Positions 47,945 to 59,353 of a stretch of DNA of 64,000 nucleotides are shown here, piece after piece. This DNA comes from Macrotis lagotis (taxonomy: Eukaryota; Chordata; Mammalia; Peramelemorphia; Peramelidae). The stretch's first letter is position 1; each line of letters starts with the position of its first letter. Below the pieces are notes generated by a model. It saw nothing but the letters and a program-made list of their open reading frames with translations. It was not told where the DNA came from and did no database searches. Location: the NCBI RefSeq assembly GCF_037893015.1, contig NC_133660.1, forward strand, positions 162,620,937 through 162,684,936, read 5' to 3'. A program made the position numbers and the translations under genes.

Positions 47945-48885
47945 CTAATTAGTGGTGATTATTTTTGGAGAGGAGAGGAAGGGAAAGGAGAGGGACATAA
48001 AATTACTCCTAAGATACAAAGGAATTTTGTCCCTATTAGTATAGGAAGTACTCAAACTGATGAAATGTTGTGTATTTTACATCAAAGTCTAATATTTCTT
48101 TATGTCTTTACATGTATAGGAAAAATGAGACAGTGTTCTTGAAAATGTTAGAAAAATATGTGGGGAACAGATGAAGTATGTCATATGAAACTTAATGAGA
48201 CTAGTGTAAATATTGGTCTTCTTTGGCATATATTTCAATAAGACATTGGGTATCACTGAAACTTGATATCAAATGATGCCTTTAATATTAAATGGAAATC
48301 AATATTGTTGATAACTTCTTAAGATGAACAGCAATTTAAGGTCAAATAAATAGCCAAAAATGTTGATGAAGAATTCCCCACCAGAAGAAAGCTAGAGTGA
48401 TTTAAAAAAAAAGATTTGTGGAATCCTGTGTGTTTGAGTGGAAATCTGGACTTGAGTTTGGTCTTTGCCATTGTTTTCTTCATGACTTTGGGACACTTAG
48501 AACATTGAATCACTTGATTTTTCTTTCAGAACAATGAACTAATAATAATTGCAACTTACATAAGTTAAGAGTGATGAGATAACATGTATAAAAAATATCT
48601 GTGCTTATATTATACCTCACATCCAGGAAGTACTGAAGTCCAGTTTACCATTGTTTATATTCCAATATTTTGTTAGGCTTCCATAATATCAGTGGTTTAG
48701 TCAGCCTAGAGAATTCAATGAGATTTTAAAAAATAACATACAGTAATAGAGTACTATAACCTAATAAAAATATTATACAGGAAGAGCTCAGATCAAAGAC
48801 ACTATTTAAATATGCAGTTTTATTTTTGTTATTATTAGAGATATTACTCAGGTTTTCCTACATGAAAGGAAAAAATATGTTTTGG
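47945..48885. other. No gene seen
   Basis: AT-rich. An old sense MIR piece lies near 48410-48600. Confidence 0.5.
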
Positions 48886-49399
48886 AATCAGATCATAGAT
48901 TTTGAGCTACAGGAGAACTTGGAGTCATTTTTTTCTAAAACTTATTTCATGGATAAACTGAAAATGCTGAAATGACTTACCCAAGGTCCCACAGTTAGTT
49001 ACAAAGCTACGTTTTGAATCCAGATTCTTTGGCTTCAAATCTAATTTTTGTCACTAACACAAAATGCTCCAAATATTGTTGCTCTAGAAAAAGTAAAGAG
49101 TTACTATTAAGGAAATGATAACTACTGTATTGCCAACATTGTGAATTTATTTAAGAAATTTAAATCATAACCCCTTAATTGTCCTTTTATTAAAAAATTG
49201 CTGGAAGATTCGAATTAGCAATGGTATCTCTGACTGAATATCAAACCTGAATGGAATTTTAGAATTCAACGATCCTATTGCTTTCATTTTATGTAGGAGG
49301 TAACCAAGGTTCAGAGATGTTTAATAAATTACCCCAAAACAACCAACCAACCAGAAACAGAACCTGAATTGGAACTCGGGTCTAGTACACTTCATTTAG

Positions 49400-49860
49400 G
49401 AAGGACATTGATAAGTGGTAGAGAATTCAAAAGAGGACCACTAGGATGATGAAGGGCTTTGAGATCCTGGCATAGGCATCAGTGGAAAGTACTGAGGATG
49501 GTTAACAAAAACAACAACCACAAAAAATACTTAGAGGATGCTAGATAGGTGTCTTCAAGAATTTGAAAGACTTTTCCATGAAGAAGGATTTGACCTATTC
49601 CACTTGGCTTTAGAAGGTAGAATTAAAAGTAGTGGGTCAAAACAAAATAGTGGCAGACTTCAAGTTCATGTAACAAGAAACTTTTGAGCAGTGAGAGGTA
49701 CCCAAGAGAGGGACAAGTTGTTTTGGGATTAATTATGGCTTGAGATTTTCAAGTGAAAGCTAGATGACCACTGGTCTGAAGTTTTGTTGAGGCCATCAGG
49801 TATTGATGAACTAGATAGAGTAGCCCTGAGGTCCATTTTAACTGAGAATCTGTTGTGTTC
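49400..49860 (+). mobile_element. CR1/L3 LINE fragment
   Basis: 'ggatgatgaagggctttgag', 'ggtgtcttcaagaatttgaa', 'ggatttgacctattccactt' and 'agctagatgaccactggtct' keep the order of the CR1/L3 3' part. Confidence 0.7.
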
Positions 49861-50219
49861 CTGAGGCCAGTAATCTTTTCAGCACAGCCCACTGCCACCT
49901 GGTAAGTGTGGCATTTGTCTTCCTTCACAGGTTATTGGTGAATTTAAATGAATACAAATCCTGCTTCTGTCACTATCTATGTAACTTTATATAATGAATC
50001 TCTCTTGGCTTATCTGTGAAATGAGGGGGTTGGGATCAATGTCTGAGTCAAGGAGAATTTAACTCACATTTAGAACTTTTTTTATCAGATCAATTCAAAA
50101 GGACTTAAAATGCATAGGAAACAGGAGACATTGTAACAACTAGTATCTCTATTTATAGAAGTGCTTATATGTGTATAATGTGTGTGTGTGTGTTGTGTAT
50201 GTATGTGTGCATCCTCTTA

Positions 50220-50425
50220 ATGTTTACAATATGCTTTACCAATATCATTTCATCTTATCCTCATAAGAATACTGGGAAGCATGTGCTATTATCCCTGTTT
50301 TACAAATAAGGAAACTAGGTCAGACTGAGATTTTGTAACTTGCTTAGGTTCATCCAGTTAGTAAGTAAATCTGAGACCAGATTTCAAACCAGATCTTCCT
50401 AATTGCAGGTTCAGGTCTCTGATCC
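50220..50425 (-). mobile_element. MIR copy
   Basis: 'tatccctgttttacaaataa' then 'caaaccagatcttcctaatt' is a minus-strand MIR, next to a short GT tract (50180-50210). Confidence 0.7.
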
Positions 50426-50429
50426 CATA

Positions 50430-52555
50430 CTTTTATAAAGAAAAGAAAATTACTTGATCCAAAGAACTCTGCTCAGTACCTCTGGGGTCTAGACTGGCAA
50501 TGAGCACACCTTGAGTGCTAGTACAACAGATCTGGCAAGAATTCCATGCCTCAGATCTGAGAATGGCAATGCTAGATGAAGAGGGACCAGTCTGACATGG
50601 GGTACATGTTTTGAGAAGAGGTACTCCTTCATTGCTTAGGAAGGGGAAAGATTTCCATAGTGGTAGTGGTGGGGAATAATATAAGGTAAATTACCCTGCA
50701 CTAAGTATGAACTGTCAGTTTACCATGAAGTAGAGACAATTTAAGGGAAGACTAGTTGGTCATCCTAAGTCAGAAGGTCATTATGGTGGAGATGCCAGTG
50801 CAGTAAAATAACTTAGATAGTTGATTCTAGAAAGTTCAGGTCCTAAAGCCTAAACCTTCTATTGATATCATTTTGGATTTATTTTGGGTACCTATTTTAT
50901 TTAGATTGGCTATCTTCAATAACAAAATTAATTGGAAAAATAACAATGATGGTTGTCCTTTTCCATATGTAAACACAGCCTGAGGTCATCCTCTGTAGTA
51001 TCAATGGTATACCAAGGAGAGAGACAAGAGGCAGCATGTGCTAAATCACTTGACCACTACCTTCCTTACAACCATGGTGGAGGCAGCCAAGAATTCTGCA
51101 TCCAGGAATTATGGGGCCATGAAGGCTACTATTCTGCTTCAAGCCTAGCCCCTGCTGTTGTCATCCTGAGAAACAACTCCTGTAGAGGCCAGACAAGTCA
51201 ATCCCCACTACAGTTGCTTTCTCAGAATGTAAAACTGAAGGTCCAGAGAAGGTGGTCCCAAAGTTTTTGATATCTTTAAATGACTCACAATTAGAAATTG
51301 ATACGGTTTTGTAAATGGAAATGATAGCAGTGATAGAAGGTACATTACCATCTGTTTTGCAGTTATTTTCTAAGCACAATTATCTGAATTTTAGGTGAAA
51401 TCTGTTGTATTCCCCAATTAGAGTGTGGGTTCCTGGAGAGCAGAAACTATTTGTACCCCTCCTCCACCCAGTGATTAGGACAATATTTAGTACTTAATCT
51501 TTTTTACTCATTAATTTATTCATGTTAGTTTTATTTACTAGTCTCCTGGTAGAAATTATTCCTAGAAGAATTCACCGTAGTGAATAAGCAAAAGGTGATT
51601 TACACAAAGAGGAGATTTAACTCATACCACATGGAAGAGGATTAACTCCTAGAAAGGAGTTGGATCATAAGGATGATAGAACTGGACATAGGTCAAAGAA
51701 TTAGAACTGAAAGGGATGTAAAAGGCATTTGCTCTAACTTTGTTAATATGAGAAACTGAAGTTTGAAAATATTTAGTAATAAGCTTGAAATCACATGGGA
51801 CAGATATGAAATGATATTTTTTCATTGAACATTCTTTTTTTTAGTCATTTAATTCTGCTTTGTGTGTACTTTAGCACATTCTCACTAAAGAGTCATTTCA
51901 TCAAAGTCCTTGCCTATCTTTAGTGTTGCAAGTGACATGCCATTTTTCTCCTGAATTGATCCAATAGTTCACGTCTGTGAAATGGTCAGTGTGTTCACAC
52001 CCATGGTGATGTTTGAGATCTCACGTCTGCTTTGGTTTGAGCTCCAGACCCAAAACAGTGGGATTATTAGTCAGGAAACCATTCATCTGCTTCCACTGTT
52101 AATGGGAATGAAAAAATGGCAAAACAATGTTATCAGAGGCAACATTCACAACTGTAACAGTCCTCAAGATGGTTCCAGACAACTCTGTGCTTACTATGGC
52201 TATCAATAAAATATATGCACCCAAACACACTGAACACTGTATCATCCAGGGATTGTATCTAGGGACCAAACAGAAAGACAGTGGCTGGAAAATTATTTAA
52301 TTGTGCTTTGGCATTCACTTCCATTATCAAGGCCAATAAATTTCTGATCTGATTAACACCTTCAGCATTGAAAAGAGGGAATATCACATGAAAAATCTTA
52401 AAAACTACATTTCTTGGTATGAAACTTCAACAAGGCTGTGAAATGTCATCTCTTTTCTTAATTAAGCTCTTCAAGCTAAAAAGAAGTTCACACTTCAGGG
52501 AACAATAAGCATGCAGAATTAAATGGAAATGTTTCTCATTGGTTTCCATAGTCTG
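50430..52555. other. No gene seen; longest stretch poor in recognised repeats
   Basis: The 105-codon plus frame at 50953-51270 and the 75-codon frame at 51982-52209 have no recognised domain. An L2 3' end (51405-51500) and a MIR piece (51690-51810) are the only repeats seen. 52240-52555 is a candidate conserved non-coding element. Confidence 0.45.
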
Positions 52556-52724
52556 GTTTGGAAGAAACAGTATTAACCTGGGTTCTGGAGATCTGAACTG
52601 GCTTTGTGTCTTGGATAGATCCCCCCCCCCCCATTTTTGGACTCAGTTTCCTACATAGCAGGAAGTTGAATTAGAATTTTTGTATGATCTCCTCCAGCTC
52701 TAGCATTCTGTGTTTCTATTATTT

Positions 52725-53235
52725 GTTCTAGATGATATGTCAATTGAGATGTTTTGATGGAACCATAATCTTCTCCATATGTTTATGCTTTTTAATGGAG
52801 GGAGCACTTAAAGAAAAAAAAACTGTCAAGATGGCTGATGAACCTATAGGAAAAACTTTCATGCCAAAGGAGCTGTACCAATCCCCATGGGTATCTTTAT
52901 TGTTTTAACTAGTGTATTCCTCAACATCTGGGACTTACTCACCTATAAAAGGCACTAGCTACCTTTGTTTATTCTTGAGGGCTACTTGTGGGCAGTCTGT
53001 CATATTGGTAGAGTTGGCTAGTTCCTGGTTGGATCTATATTTACAGTGGCATATTCCAAATCAGAAGAGAATCTGACATGTCTATATGTGAGGTTGACAT
53101 ATGCACCTACTATATCATTGGGGTTTTTCCACCTGCTCTCAATTCTACAACAAAAGCAGAGTTGGTAAATAACTCAGTGAGAGAGGATAAAGCTGTCTGA
53201 GTAAATTTAACTGGTGCTTCTGAGTTAAAACATGG
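52725..53235. other. No gene seen
   Basis: Unassigned sequence before the GT repeat. Confidence 0.5.
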
Positions 53236-53239
53236 AGTA

Positions 53240-53285
<46 letters not shown>
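53240..53285 (+). repeat. (GT)n microsatellite
   Basis: This is a pure GT run of about 46 bases. Confidence 0.97.
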
Positions 53286-53286
<1 letters not shown>

Positions 53287-53289
53287 TTG

Positions 53290-53950
53290 CCTTGAGTTAT
53301 ACCCTCACATAGGGAGAGAAAACTTTGCATTTTTACACATCCATCCCAGGTATGGCTTTATTTGGGCAGCTGAAATATAATATGAGCAAATGAGTTCTGA
53401 AGTTCCAAGTTAGGAATCAGGCCTCATTCCACCTCTGCCATCTCCCCTCCCTCAGCTGTGCATCAATTTCAAAGAATTTGTTTCTGAAGGCTTAAGAGGT
53501 CATTTCATATTTTACCAAGTGGTTCATGTGATCCACCTAGATTTGGTGATTTCTCAACATTTTTCTGGATAACTTCTTGCTGATAATGAAGATGAATCAT
53601 TTCACTTGCCATTTTCCTATAATAATCTTTGGAGAATCAGATGGCATCTCATGGTGGCACCATGTGACTTCCTTGCCCAGAAGCTCACAGCTCCTTGACC
53701 CCTTCAACCCTTGCTTGGTGAAGATGATCATTCCATCTCTCAATATGCAGTATTCATTCACCTTCTTAGTGAGTTCTCACCACTAACCTGCTTTACAGGA
53801 CATATCATTGGCTTTTATAGCAATAAGTTGGTAATTTCCCTCTAAGACTTAATTGTGTTTCTCTCTTAAATTCTAAATAGATCAGAATAGATCTCAAACT
53901 TCATTCAGACACAAAAGGCAATCTTTTCTTAACATCACTATTCTCCTTAC
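53290..53950. other. No gene seen
   Basis: Unassigned. The ORF at 53577-53786 has no motif. Confidence 0.5.
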
Positions 53951-53954
53951 TCAT

Positions 53955-54600
53955 CAATTGATCAATAAGTATTCATGCATTTTAAGTGTCTAATATGCAC
54001 CAGATATTGTGGGAACAGAAAGAGAAAAATGAAACATCCTTTGCTTCCAAGAAACTTGCATTCTTGGGCAGATACCACCCATTCATATGTAATTATACAT
54101 ACATATATACATACATGCATATATATGTGTGTGATTAGTTAATTTTGAGGTACAACTAACATGGGGGATCAAGAAAAATTTTATGTAGAGAATGGTGCTT
54201 GAACTGAATCTTTAAGGAGATTTGAGATTCTCCAAGGTGAAGATAAGGAGGTAGGTAGCACATTCTAAGAATGGGAGATAGCTAGCAGAAAGGAAGGGAA
54301 ATGAGGGACAGCAAGAAAGCTAGTTTATTGGGACTGCAGAGTATATGAAGGTGAGTAATGTGAGATAGCTGAAAAGTACATTGGGATCATGTTATGAAGG
54401 GCTTTAAAGTCAAACAGAGAGATTTCTTTTTGAACCTAAAAGCTGTAGGGAGCCTTAAGAGGTTAATGAGTTGAGGAGTGACATGGTTAGATCTGCACTT
54501 TAGGAAAAGAAATTACATTCTATATGGAGGAAGGATCAAAGATTGGAGAAGTTTGACATTGAGACCAATTAGAAGGCTCTTCCAACAGACTTGTGAAATG
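53955..54600 (-). mobile_element. L2 LINE 3' fragment
   Basis: It runs from 'tcatgcattttaagtgtcta' through 'tgaagggctttaaagtcaaa' and 'gagtgacatggttagatctg' to 'ttagaaggctcttcc'. This is well-ordered antisense L2, next to an L1 fragment at 54605. Confidence 0.7.
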
Positions 54601-54604
54601 GTCA

Positions 54605-55100
54605 TTCATACCCTCTACTATTTATCAGTTGAGGAATAGTTTTTGTTATTTATTGGAATCAGTTCTTTATACATCACAAAAATAAATTATTTATAAGATA
54701 GATAGGCTGCAAACCTTTCCTCTAAGTAATTGTTTCCCTTCTAATTTTAACAACATTGATTTTATTTGAGTAAAAACTTTTAAATTTCATGTAATTAAAA
54801 TCGGAAATTTCATCTCTGTGATTTTTTTTCTATTACTTGCTTTGTCAAGAATTCTCCTTCTATCCATAGTTACCAAATGTATTTCCTTTTCCTTCTCCTC
54901 TCATTTGTCAGGTTATTTTCTTTTACATTTAAATCATGTATCCATTTGAATCTTGTCATGATATAATAGTATGAGTTTTTGGAAATCTATTTTCTGTCAG
55001 AATAATTCCAGTTTTCCTAGTGATTTTTTTGACTGGTGAATTTTTTTCCCTAGTAATTTAGATCTTTGGATTTATAATATACTATGCTGCCATGTTTATG
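54605..55100 (-). mobile_element. Older L1 ORF2 fragment
   Basis: Plus-strand landmarks such as 'atttatcagttgaggaata', 'attgattttatttgag' and 'tatccatttgaatcttg' correspond to antisense L1 ORF2 (polymerase-to-C-terminal region). It is heavily mutated. Confidence 0.6.
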
Positions 55101-55104
55101 TACA

Positions 55105-55675
55105 TATTACTAACAGGAATGGAAAAGACCTAGAGGAAGACTTGCAAGTGGTGGATTAATTTCTCTTTGCCAAGAATTATGTAAGATACTAAGATGTGAC
55201 TGGGTTGTGATTGATTGTATTGGGGGAAATGACAATATTGATGAGAGAACAGTTCCACTGGTATATTGAAGTAAAATTAAATCATACATGAACCTCTTAG
55301 AATGGAAATTATATGAATTCAGAACCCAGGAGACCATGAAATTCAATTCTTAGAAGACTTGACATTATTTAGTAATAAAATTCTATAATCTCTTATAGTT
55401 AATGTTTTATAGTAGTGTTATCTTTAGTATAAAGGAATCCTTCCTTATTTAATCTATATTTATTTTACATTTATTTTCTCATTATAATGGTATACATTTC
55501 TCCTAGGCTAGTCATGTTTGTATTATTTATGAATAAATGAATGAATGAAAAAATCATTTTATCACTTTATTCTTGGTTTCTTACCCCATTTATTCTTATG
55601 GGGAAATTACGACCAAGTCAGTCACCTGCCCAAGAAGTTTCCTTTTTGCTTTAGTGCTAAAATACAAATTCATAA
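55105..55675. other. No gene seen
   Basis: AT-rich, unassigned. Confidence 0.5.
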
Positions 55676-55938
55676 GATTCATAGAACTAGAAGGGACCTC
55701 AGAGCCTATGCAGTTTTACCCCTCATTTTATTGTTATAATAACTAAGTTCTATGGAGGTTAAATGACTTGTCCATGGTCCTATAGCTAATAAAGCAAGTA
55801 TCACAGGCAATTCAATTCAAGAAAAAGTTATTGAAGATTTGTAATGGCAGGTACTAAAGATACACCCCCCCCCTCCAAAATGTAATAATCTCTGCCTTCA
55901 AGTCACTCACTTTAAACTGAAAGAAATGTACACAAATG

Positions 55939-55939
<1 letters not shown>

Positions 55940-55970
<31 letters not shown>
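55940..55970 (+). repeat. (CT)n microsatellite
   Basis: This is a pure CT run of about 30 bases, followed by a degenerate ATAC/TA stretch to 56020. Confidence 0.95.
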
Positions 55971-55971
<1 letters not shown>

Positions 55972-56282
55972 ATATACATTCACAGATATATACACATATA
56001 CACACATATATATATTTACAAATTGAATATAGACTTTCTATACTGGCAAAAGTCTAGTCCCTTCCGTAATACCCTTTGCTTACCTTACAAATTATTTAGC
56101 TATGATGAGATCATAGCATGATAAAATCATGTATTACTCATGGGTTGGAATGTATCTTGTAATGTCCTCATGTCGGAATCTTATTGGACAAAGTTGGTGG
56201 GACTTCAGCTGCATCTCAAAGACTTGTTTGAGAGGAAAAGGAAGTCATTTCAGGCATGAACAAAAGTGAGGAGATGGGAAAG

Positions 56283-56452
56283 GACATAGGCAGAGTTAAG
56301 TGACTTGCTCAGGATCACACACATAGTAATTATCTGAGGCTGGACTTGAATTCATGAATGAGTCTTCCTAATTCTAAGCTCAATCCTTTATCCATTGCAC
56401 CTGGATGCCTAGCTTTGGCATGGGGGGGTGGCAAAGAGGAAACTCCCTCAAT
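56283..56452 (-). repeat. CORE-SINE-like segment, paralogue of the half-L1 target
   Basis: This copy is uninterrupted: 'gagttaagtgacttgctcag', 'atagtaattatctgaggctg', 'ttcatgaatgagtcttccta', 'gcctagctttggcat', then 'aactccctcaattaat'. The same text, split by the half-L1, is at 57995-58053 and 61287-61410. It therefore shows the empty state of that insertion site. Confidence 0.7.
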
Positions 56453-56459
56453 TAATATA

Positions 56460-56990
56460 GATATAACTGTATTTGTGTTGGGGAAGATAATGTAGAGTAG
56501 TGGGAGGGGTAAAGTTGAAACTATAGGTTGGGATCAAACTGTGGGTGGCCTGTGTGCCAGATTTGAAGCTTACATTTTTACCTATAGTTGTTGAGGTGTC
56601 TTTCTCAAAGAGAAAAGGTTGGTTTGTACCCTCAATTTTTTGAGTCAAAAACCCCAAAATCTATCTGAGATGATAGTATAAAATTTAAGCTTTTCAGAGG
56701 GAAAGATCTTAAGAAGTTGAATTCATTATCATATACTAATAATAATCATGAAACATTATTCATATAGCTCTCCAAACCAAAGGAAAATTGAAAGAAATGA
56801 GGATTTGGTTTTTGTGGAGTCATGGAAATTAGTGCAACAGTTGAAAAACCAAAATTATGAGAAATGGCAGTTATGTTGGCAGTGCTTGAAAAGAAAAATA
56901 AGCCCTGAAAACAGTTAAAGGAAAGAGATATGGGAACCATCTTGGAATCTTATTTCTTCCTTTCTTTTCCAACCATACTCAACCAAGTGA
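56460..56990. other. No gene seen
   Basis: Unassigned sequence between the paralogous CORE-SINE segment and an L2-like fragment. Confidence 0.5.
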
Positions 56991-56999
56991 CCTGTCTTG

Positions 57000-57215
57000 T
57001 CCATTGTACTTCCATGAAATTTCTCCCATCTGTTCGCTTTTCCCTTCTCATGTCACCACACTACTTCAGATTCCCATTCCCTCTTGGCTGGGCTATTATA
57101 AAATCCTCTTCTTCAGACTACTTGCTTCTATTCTTTCCCTTCTGGAGACTTTTATACCATTAGTAAATCATCTGCCTAAAAGTACAGATCTTTTCACCCA
57201 TTTTTTTCCAGACCT
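57000..57215 (+). mobile_element. L2-like LINE fragment
   Basis: Pyrimidine-rich text with 'ttctcatgtcaccacactac' and 'ctattataaaatcctcttct' resembles sense L2 C-terminal sequence. Short and tentative. Confidence 0.4.
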
Positions 57216-57227
57216 ATGACAAAGAAG

Positions 57228-57325
57228 GCATGTTGTTGTTGAATTGTTTCAGTTGTGTCCAACTCTTTGTGACTCCATTTAGGGTTTTCTTGGACAAGTT
57301 ACTGAAGTGTTTTGCCCATTTTAAA
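57228..57325 (-). mobile_element. MAR1-type SINE, RTE-derived tail only
   Basis: Only 'tcagttgtgtccaactcttt' through 'ggttttcttggacaag' and 'gttttgcccattt' are left. The tRNA-derived part is absent. Confidence 0.6.
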
Positions 57326-57529
57326 AATACAAACTTTAATATTTTTCTTGAAAGTAAATCTTAATTCTTAATCTGTAATAGGTAGGATTAATGTTTGCAA
57401 GTGACAATGCACCAAGAACATTTAAAAAATATCCACTATTCTGAACCTTAATTAAACACTTTAAACCACTCATAGTATCATTGTATGCCCTTTCCCATCC
57501 TGCATGTCTGTATTCCAAAACTAAATTCT

Positions 57530-57985
57530 TTTAAAAATTTTATTTATTTTATTTTTAATTAAAAAAATTTTTAAAAATTTCCATAACATAGTAAGATAAA
57601 AAAGATGATTGCACTTGAAACTGAAAATTTATTATGCATAACTTGCTATTCCTTTTAAATATATAATGAAATTATCATGTAATTTTTTTCTTTCCTACTC
57701 CCTACCCACCCTAGAGATGGCTAGCTACCATTAGATACAAATATGTATATATGTAAAATCATTCTATACATACTTCTATTTATCAGTTCTTCCTCTGGAT
57801 GCAGAGTGTCCTTTGTGGTTAGTTTGGGTATTTGTAATAGTTGAGATGATGTAGTTGCTCAATGTTGTTCTTAAAACAATATTGCTATTACTGTTTACAG
57901 TGTTCTCTTGGTTCTGTTCATTTCACTCTTCATTATTTCATGCAAATCTCTCCATGTTTTTCTTAAATCTATAATTTGTCATTTA
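57530..57985 (-). mobile_element. L1 3' UTR fragment (diverged)
   Basis: It is AT-rich at its left edge, with 'cttcctctggatgcag', 'gttctcttggttctgttc' and 'atgcaaatctctccatg' in the L1 3' UTR order. It ends just before the MIR-like segment into which the half-L1 inserted. Confidence 0.6.
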
Positions 57986-58251
57986 ATAGATGAGGAACTG
58001 AGGCAGAGTTAAGTGACTTGCCCAGACATAGTAATTATCTGAGGCTGAATTTCTTTTTTTTTTCTTTTTTTTTGAATTTCTTTTTTAATTCTCATTTTGT
58101 ACAAATGTTTTTTTACATTAATAAAATATTCTTGTTTACAAGTAAACAAAATACACCTCCTCCCCCATGAATATAGATAGACTTGTTTGGGTGAAAAAAG
58201 TAAAGGGGAGAGAAAAAAATTAAAATAAAAAAATAATAATAGTAATGATTG

Positions 58252-58392
58252 TAGGTATGGCCAGGTGGCGCAATGGACGAAGCAGCAGCCCTGGAGCCAC
58301 GAGCACCCGAGTCCACATCTAGCCTCGTAAACACAACAATCACCCAGCCGAGTGACATGCAAGCCACCCGATCCCCACTGCCCTGCAAAAAC
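58252..58392 (+). repeat. SINE-like module 1 inside the half-L1 3' region
   Basis: This is a diverged tRNA-SINE module, antisense to the host element. The head 'ccaggtggcgcaatggac' and tail 'ccactgccctgcaaaaacc' match the local WSINE1-type SINE. The differences are mostly T-to-C on this strand. An A-rich stretch and 'aataatagta' spacer lead into module 2. Confidence 0.75.
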
Positions 58393-58450
58393 CAAAAAAA
58401 AAAGAAAGAAAAAAAAAAACCCAAAATAAAATAAAATAGTAATAATAGTA

Positions 58451-58592
58451 GGGGTGGCTGGGTGGCAGACAGAGCATTGGCCCTTGAGCCAGGAGCACCT
58501 GGGTCCAAATCCAGCCCCAGACACCCAAAGATCACCCTGCTATGTGGCCCCAGGCAGGCCACCCAGCCCCACTTGCCCTGCACCCTCCCCCA
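58451..58592 (+). repeat. SINE-like module 2 inside the half-L1 3' region
   Basis: This is the second antisense tRNA-SINE module. It starts 'ggggtggctgggtggc' and retains a B-box-like 'gggtccaaatcc'. It is preceded by the same AATAATAGTA-type spacer as module 1, which suggests that the spacer-plus-SINE unit was duplicated. It lacks a few bases at the A box ('gcagtggata' has become 'agaca'). Confidence 0.75.
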
Positions 58593-58800
58593 AATAATCA
58601 TAACAAAAAATGTGCTTGAGTCTTTGTTCCAACTCCAACAACTCTGTCATGGGTGGATCTCATTCTTTATGATAAGTCCACCACAAAAGTTATTTCCATA
58701 TTTTTCCACCATTGCCATTGCTGATAGCAACTCCCTCCTTTCTTATTTCTCCACTACCATGTACTCTATTTTCTCTCTCCTTTCACTCTGACTCTGCTGT

Positions 58801-58942
58801 AGGGTCGCTGAGTGGTGCAGCAGACAGATCCCTGGTCCTGGGGCCAAGAAGCCCTGAGCCCCCATACCACCCCTTAGGCCCAGAATCCACCTGGCCCTGT
58901 GGTCCTGGGCAGGCCTTCCATTCCCAGCCCCTTGCAAGAAGT
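58801..58942 (+). repeat. SINE-like module 3 inside the half-L1 3' region
   Basis: This is the most diverged of the three modules. It runs from 'agggtcgctgagtggtgc' to 'ccccttgcaagaa'. The B-box region is largely C-rich and would not be a good RNA polymerase III box. The A/B-box order and length still match the tRNA-SINE. Confidence 0.6.
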
Positions 58943-58959
58943 AAGAAAGAAAATGTGTT

Positions 58960-59240
58960 ATATCTGGCCACTCTCCCCCCATGGTCCATCCTCTCCTCCT
59001 TTATTCACATCCCCACCCCTTCCCCCTGCTCCCCCCTCCTTCTTACTCCAGATGTCTATACCCCATTGAGTATATTTGCTGTTTCCTCTCCTAGCCATCT
59101 CTGATGAGAGCAAAGGTTCCCTCATTCCCCCTTGCCTCCCCCCTTCCATATCATTGCAATAGCTCATTGTAATAAAAAAAATCTTATGTGCAATATCTTG
59201 GACTATTCCCCCTCTCCTTTTTCTTTCTCCCATTCCATTT
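58960..59240 (-). other. G-rich polypurine tract of the half-L1 3' region
   Basis: On the element's sense strand this stretch has repeated G5-G6 runs in purine-rich context. L1 3' UTRs characteristically carry such a G-rich polypurine tract. Finding one immediately after ORF1 supports the reading that ORF2 is absent from the family rather than scrambled here. Confidence 0.6.
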
Positions 59241-59353
59241 CCCTTTTTTTTCTATTGACTCCATTTTTACACCATATTTTATCTTCGAATTCAGCTTTCT
59301 CCTGTGCTTCAACTATAAAAGCTCTCTCTACCTGCTCTATTAACTGAGAAGGT

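Noticed and set aside
50953..51270. 105-codon plus-strand ORF as a possible exon
   Set aside because: No domain, and no clear acceptor/donor pair with a consistent frame in neighbouring sequence.
51880..52220. Retroviral LTR or polyadenylated processed transcript ending 'caataaaatatatg'
   Set aside because: No TG...CA ends, no target-site duplication and no poly(A) tail could be found.
58009..58601. Minus-strand ORFs of 162-171 codons
   Set aside because: They run through the SINE modules and A-rich spacers of the half-L1 (long F/L-rich stretches) and overlap each other in different frames.
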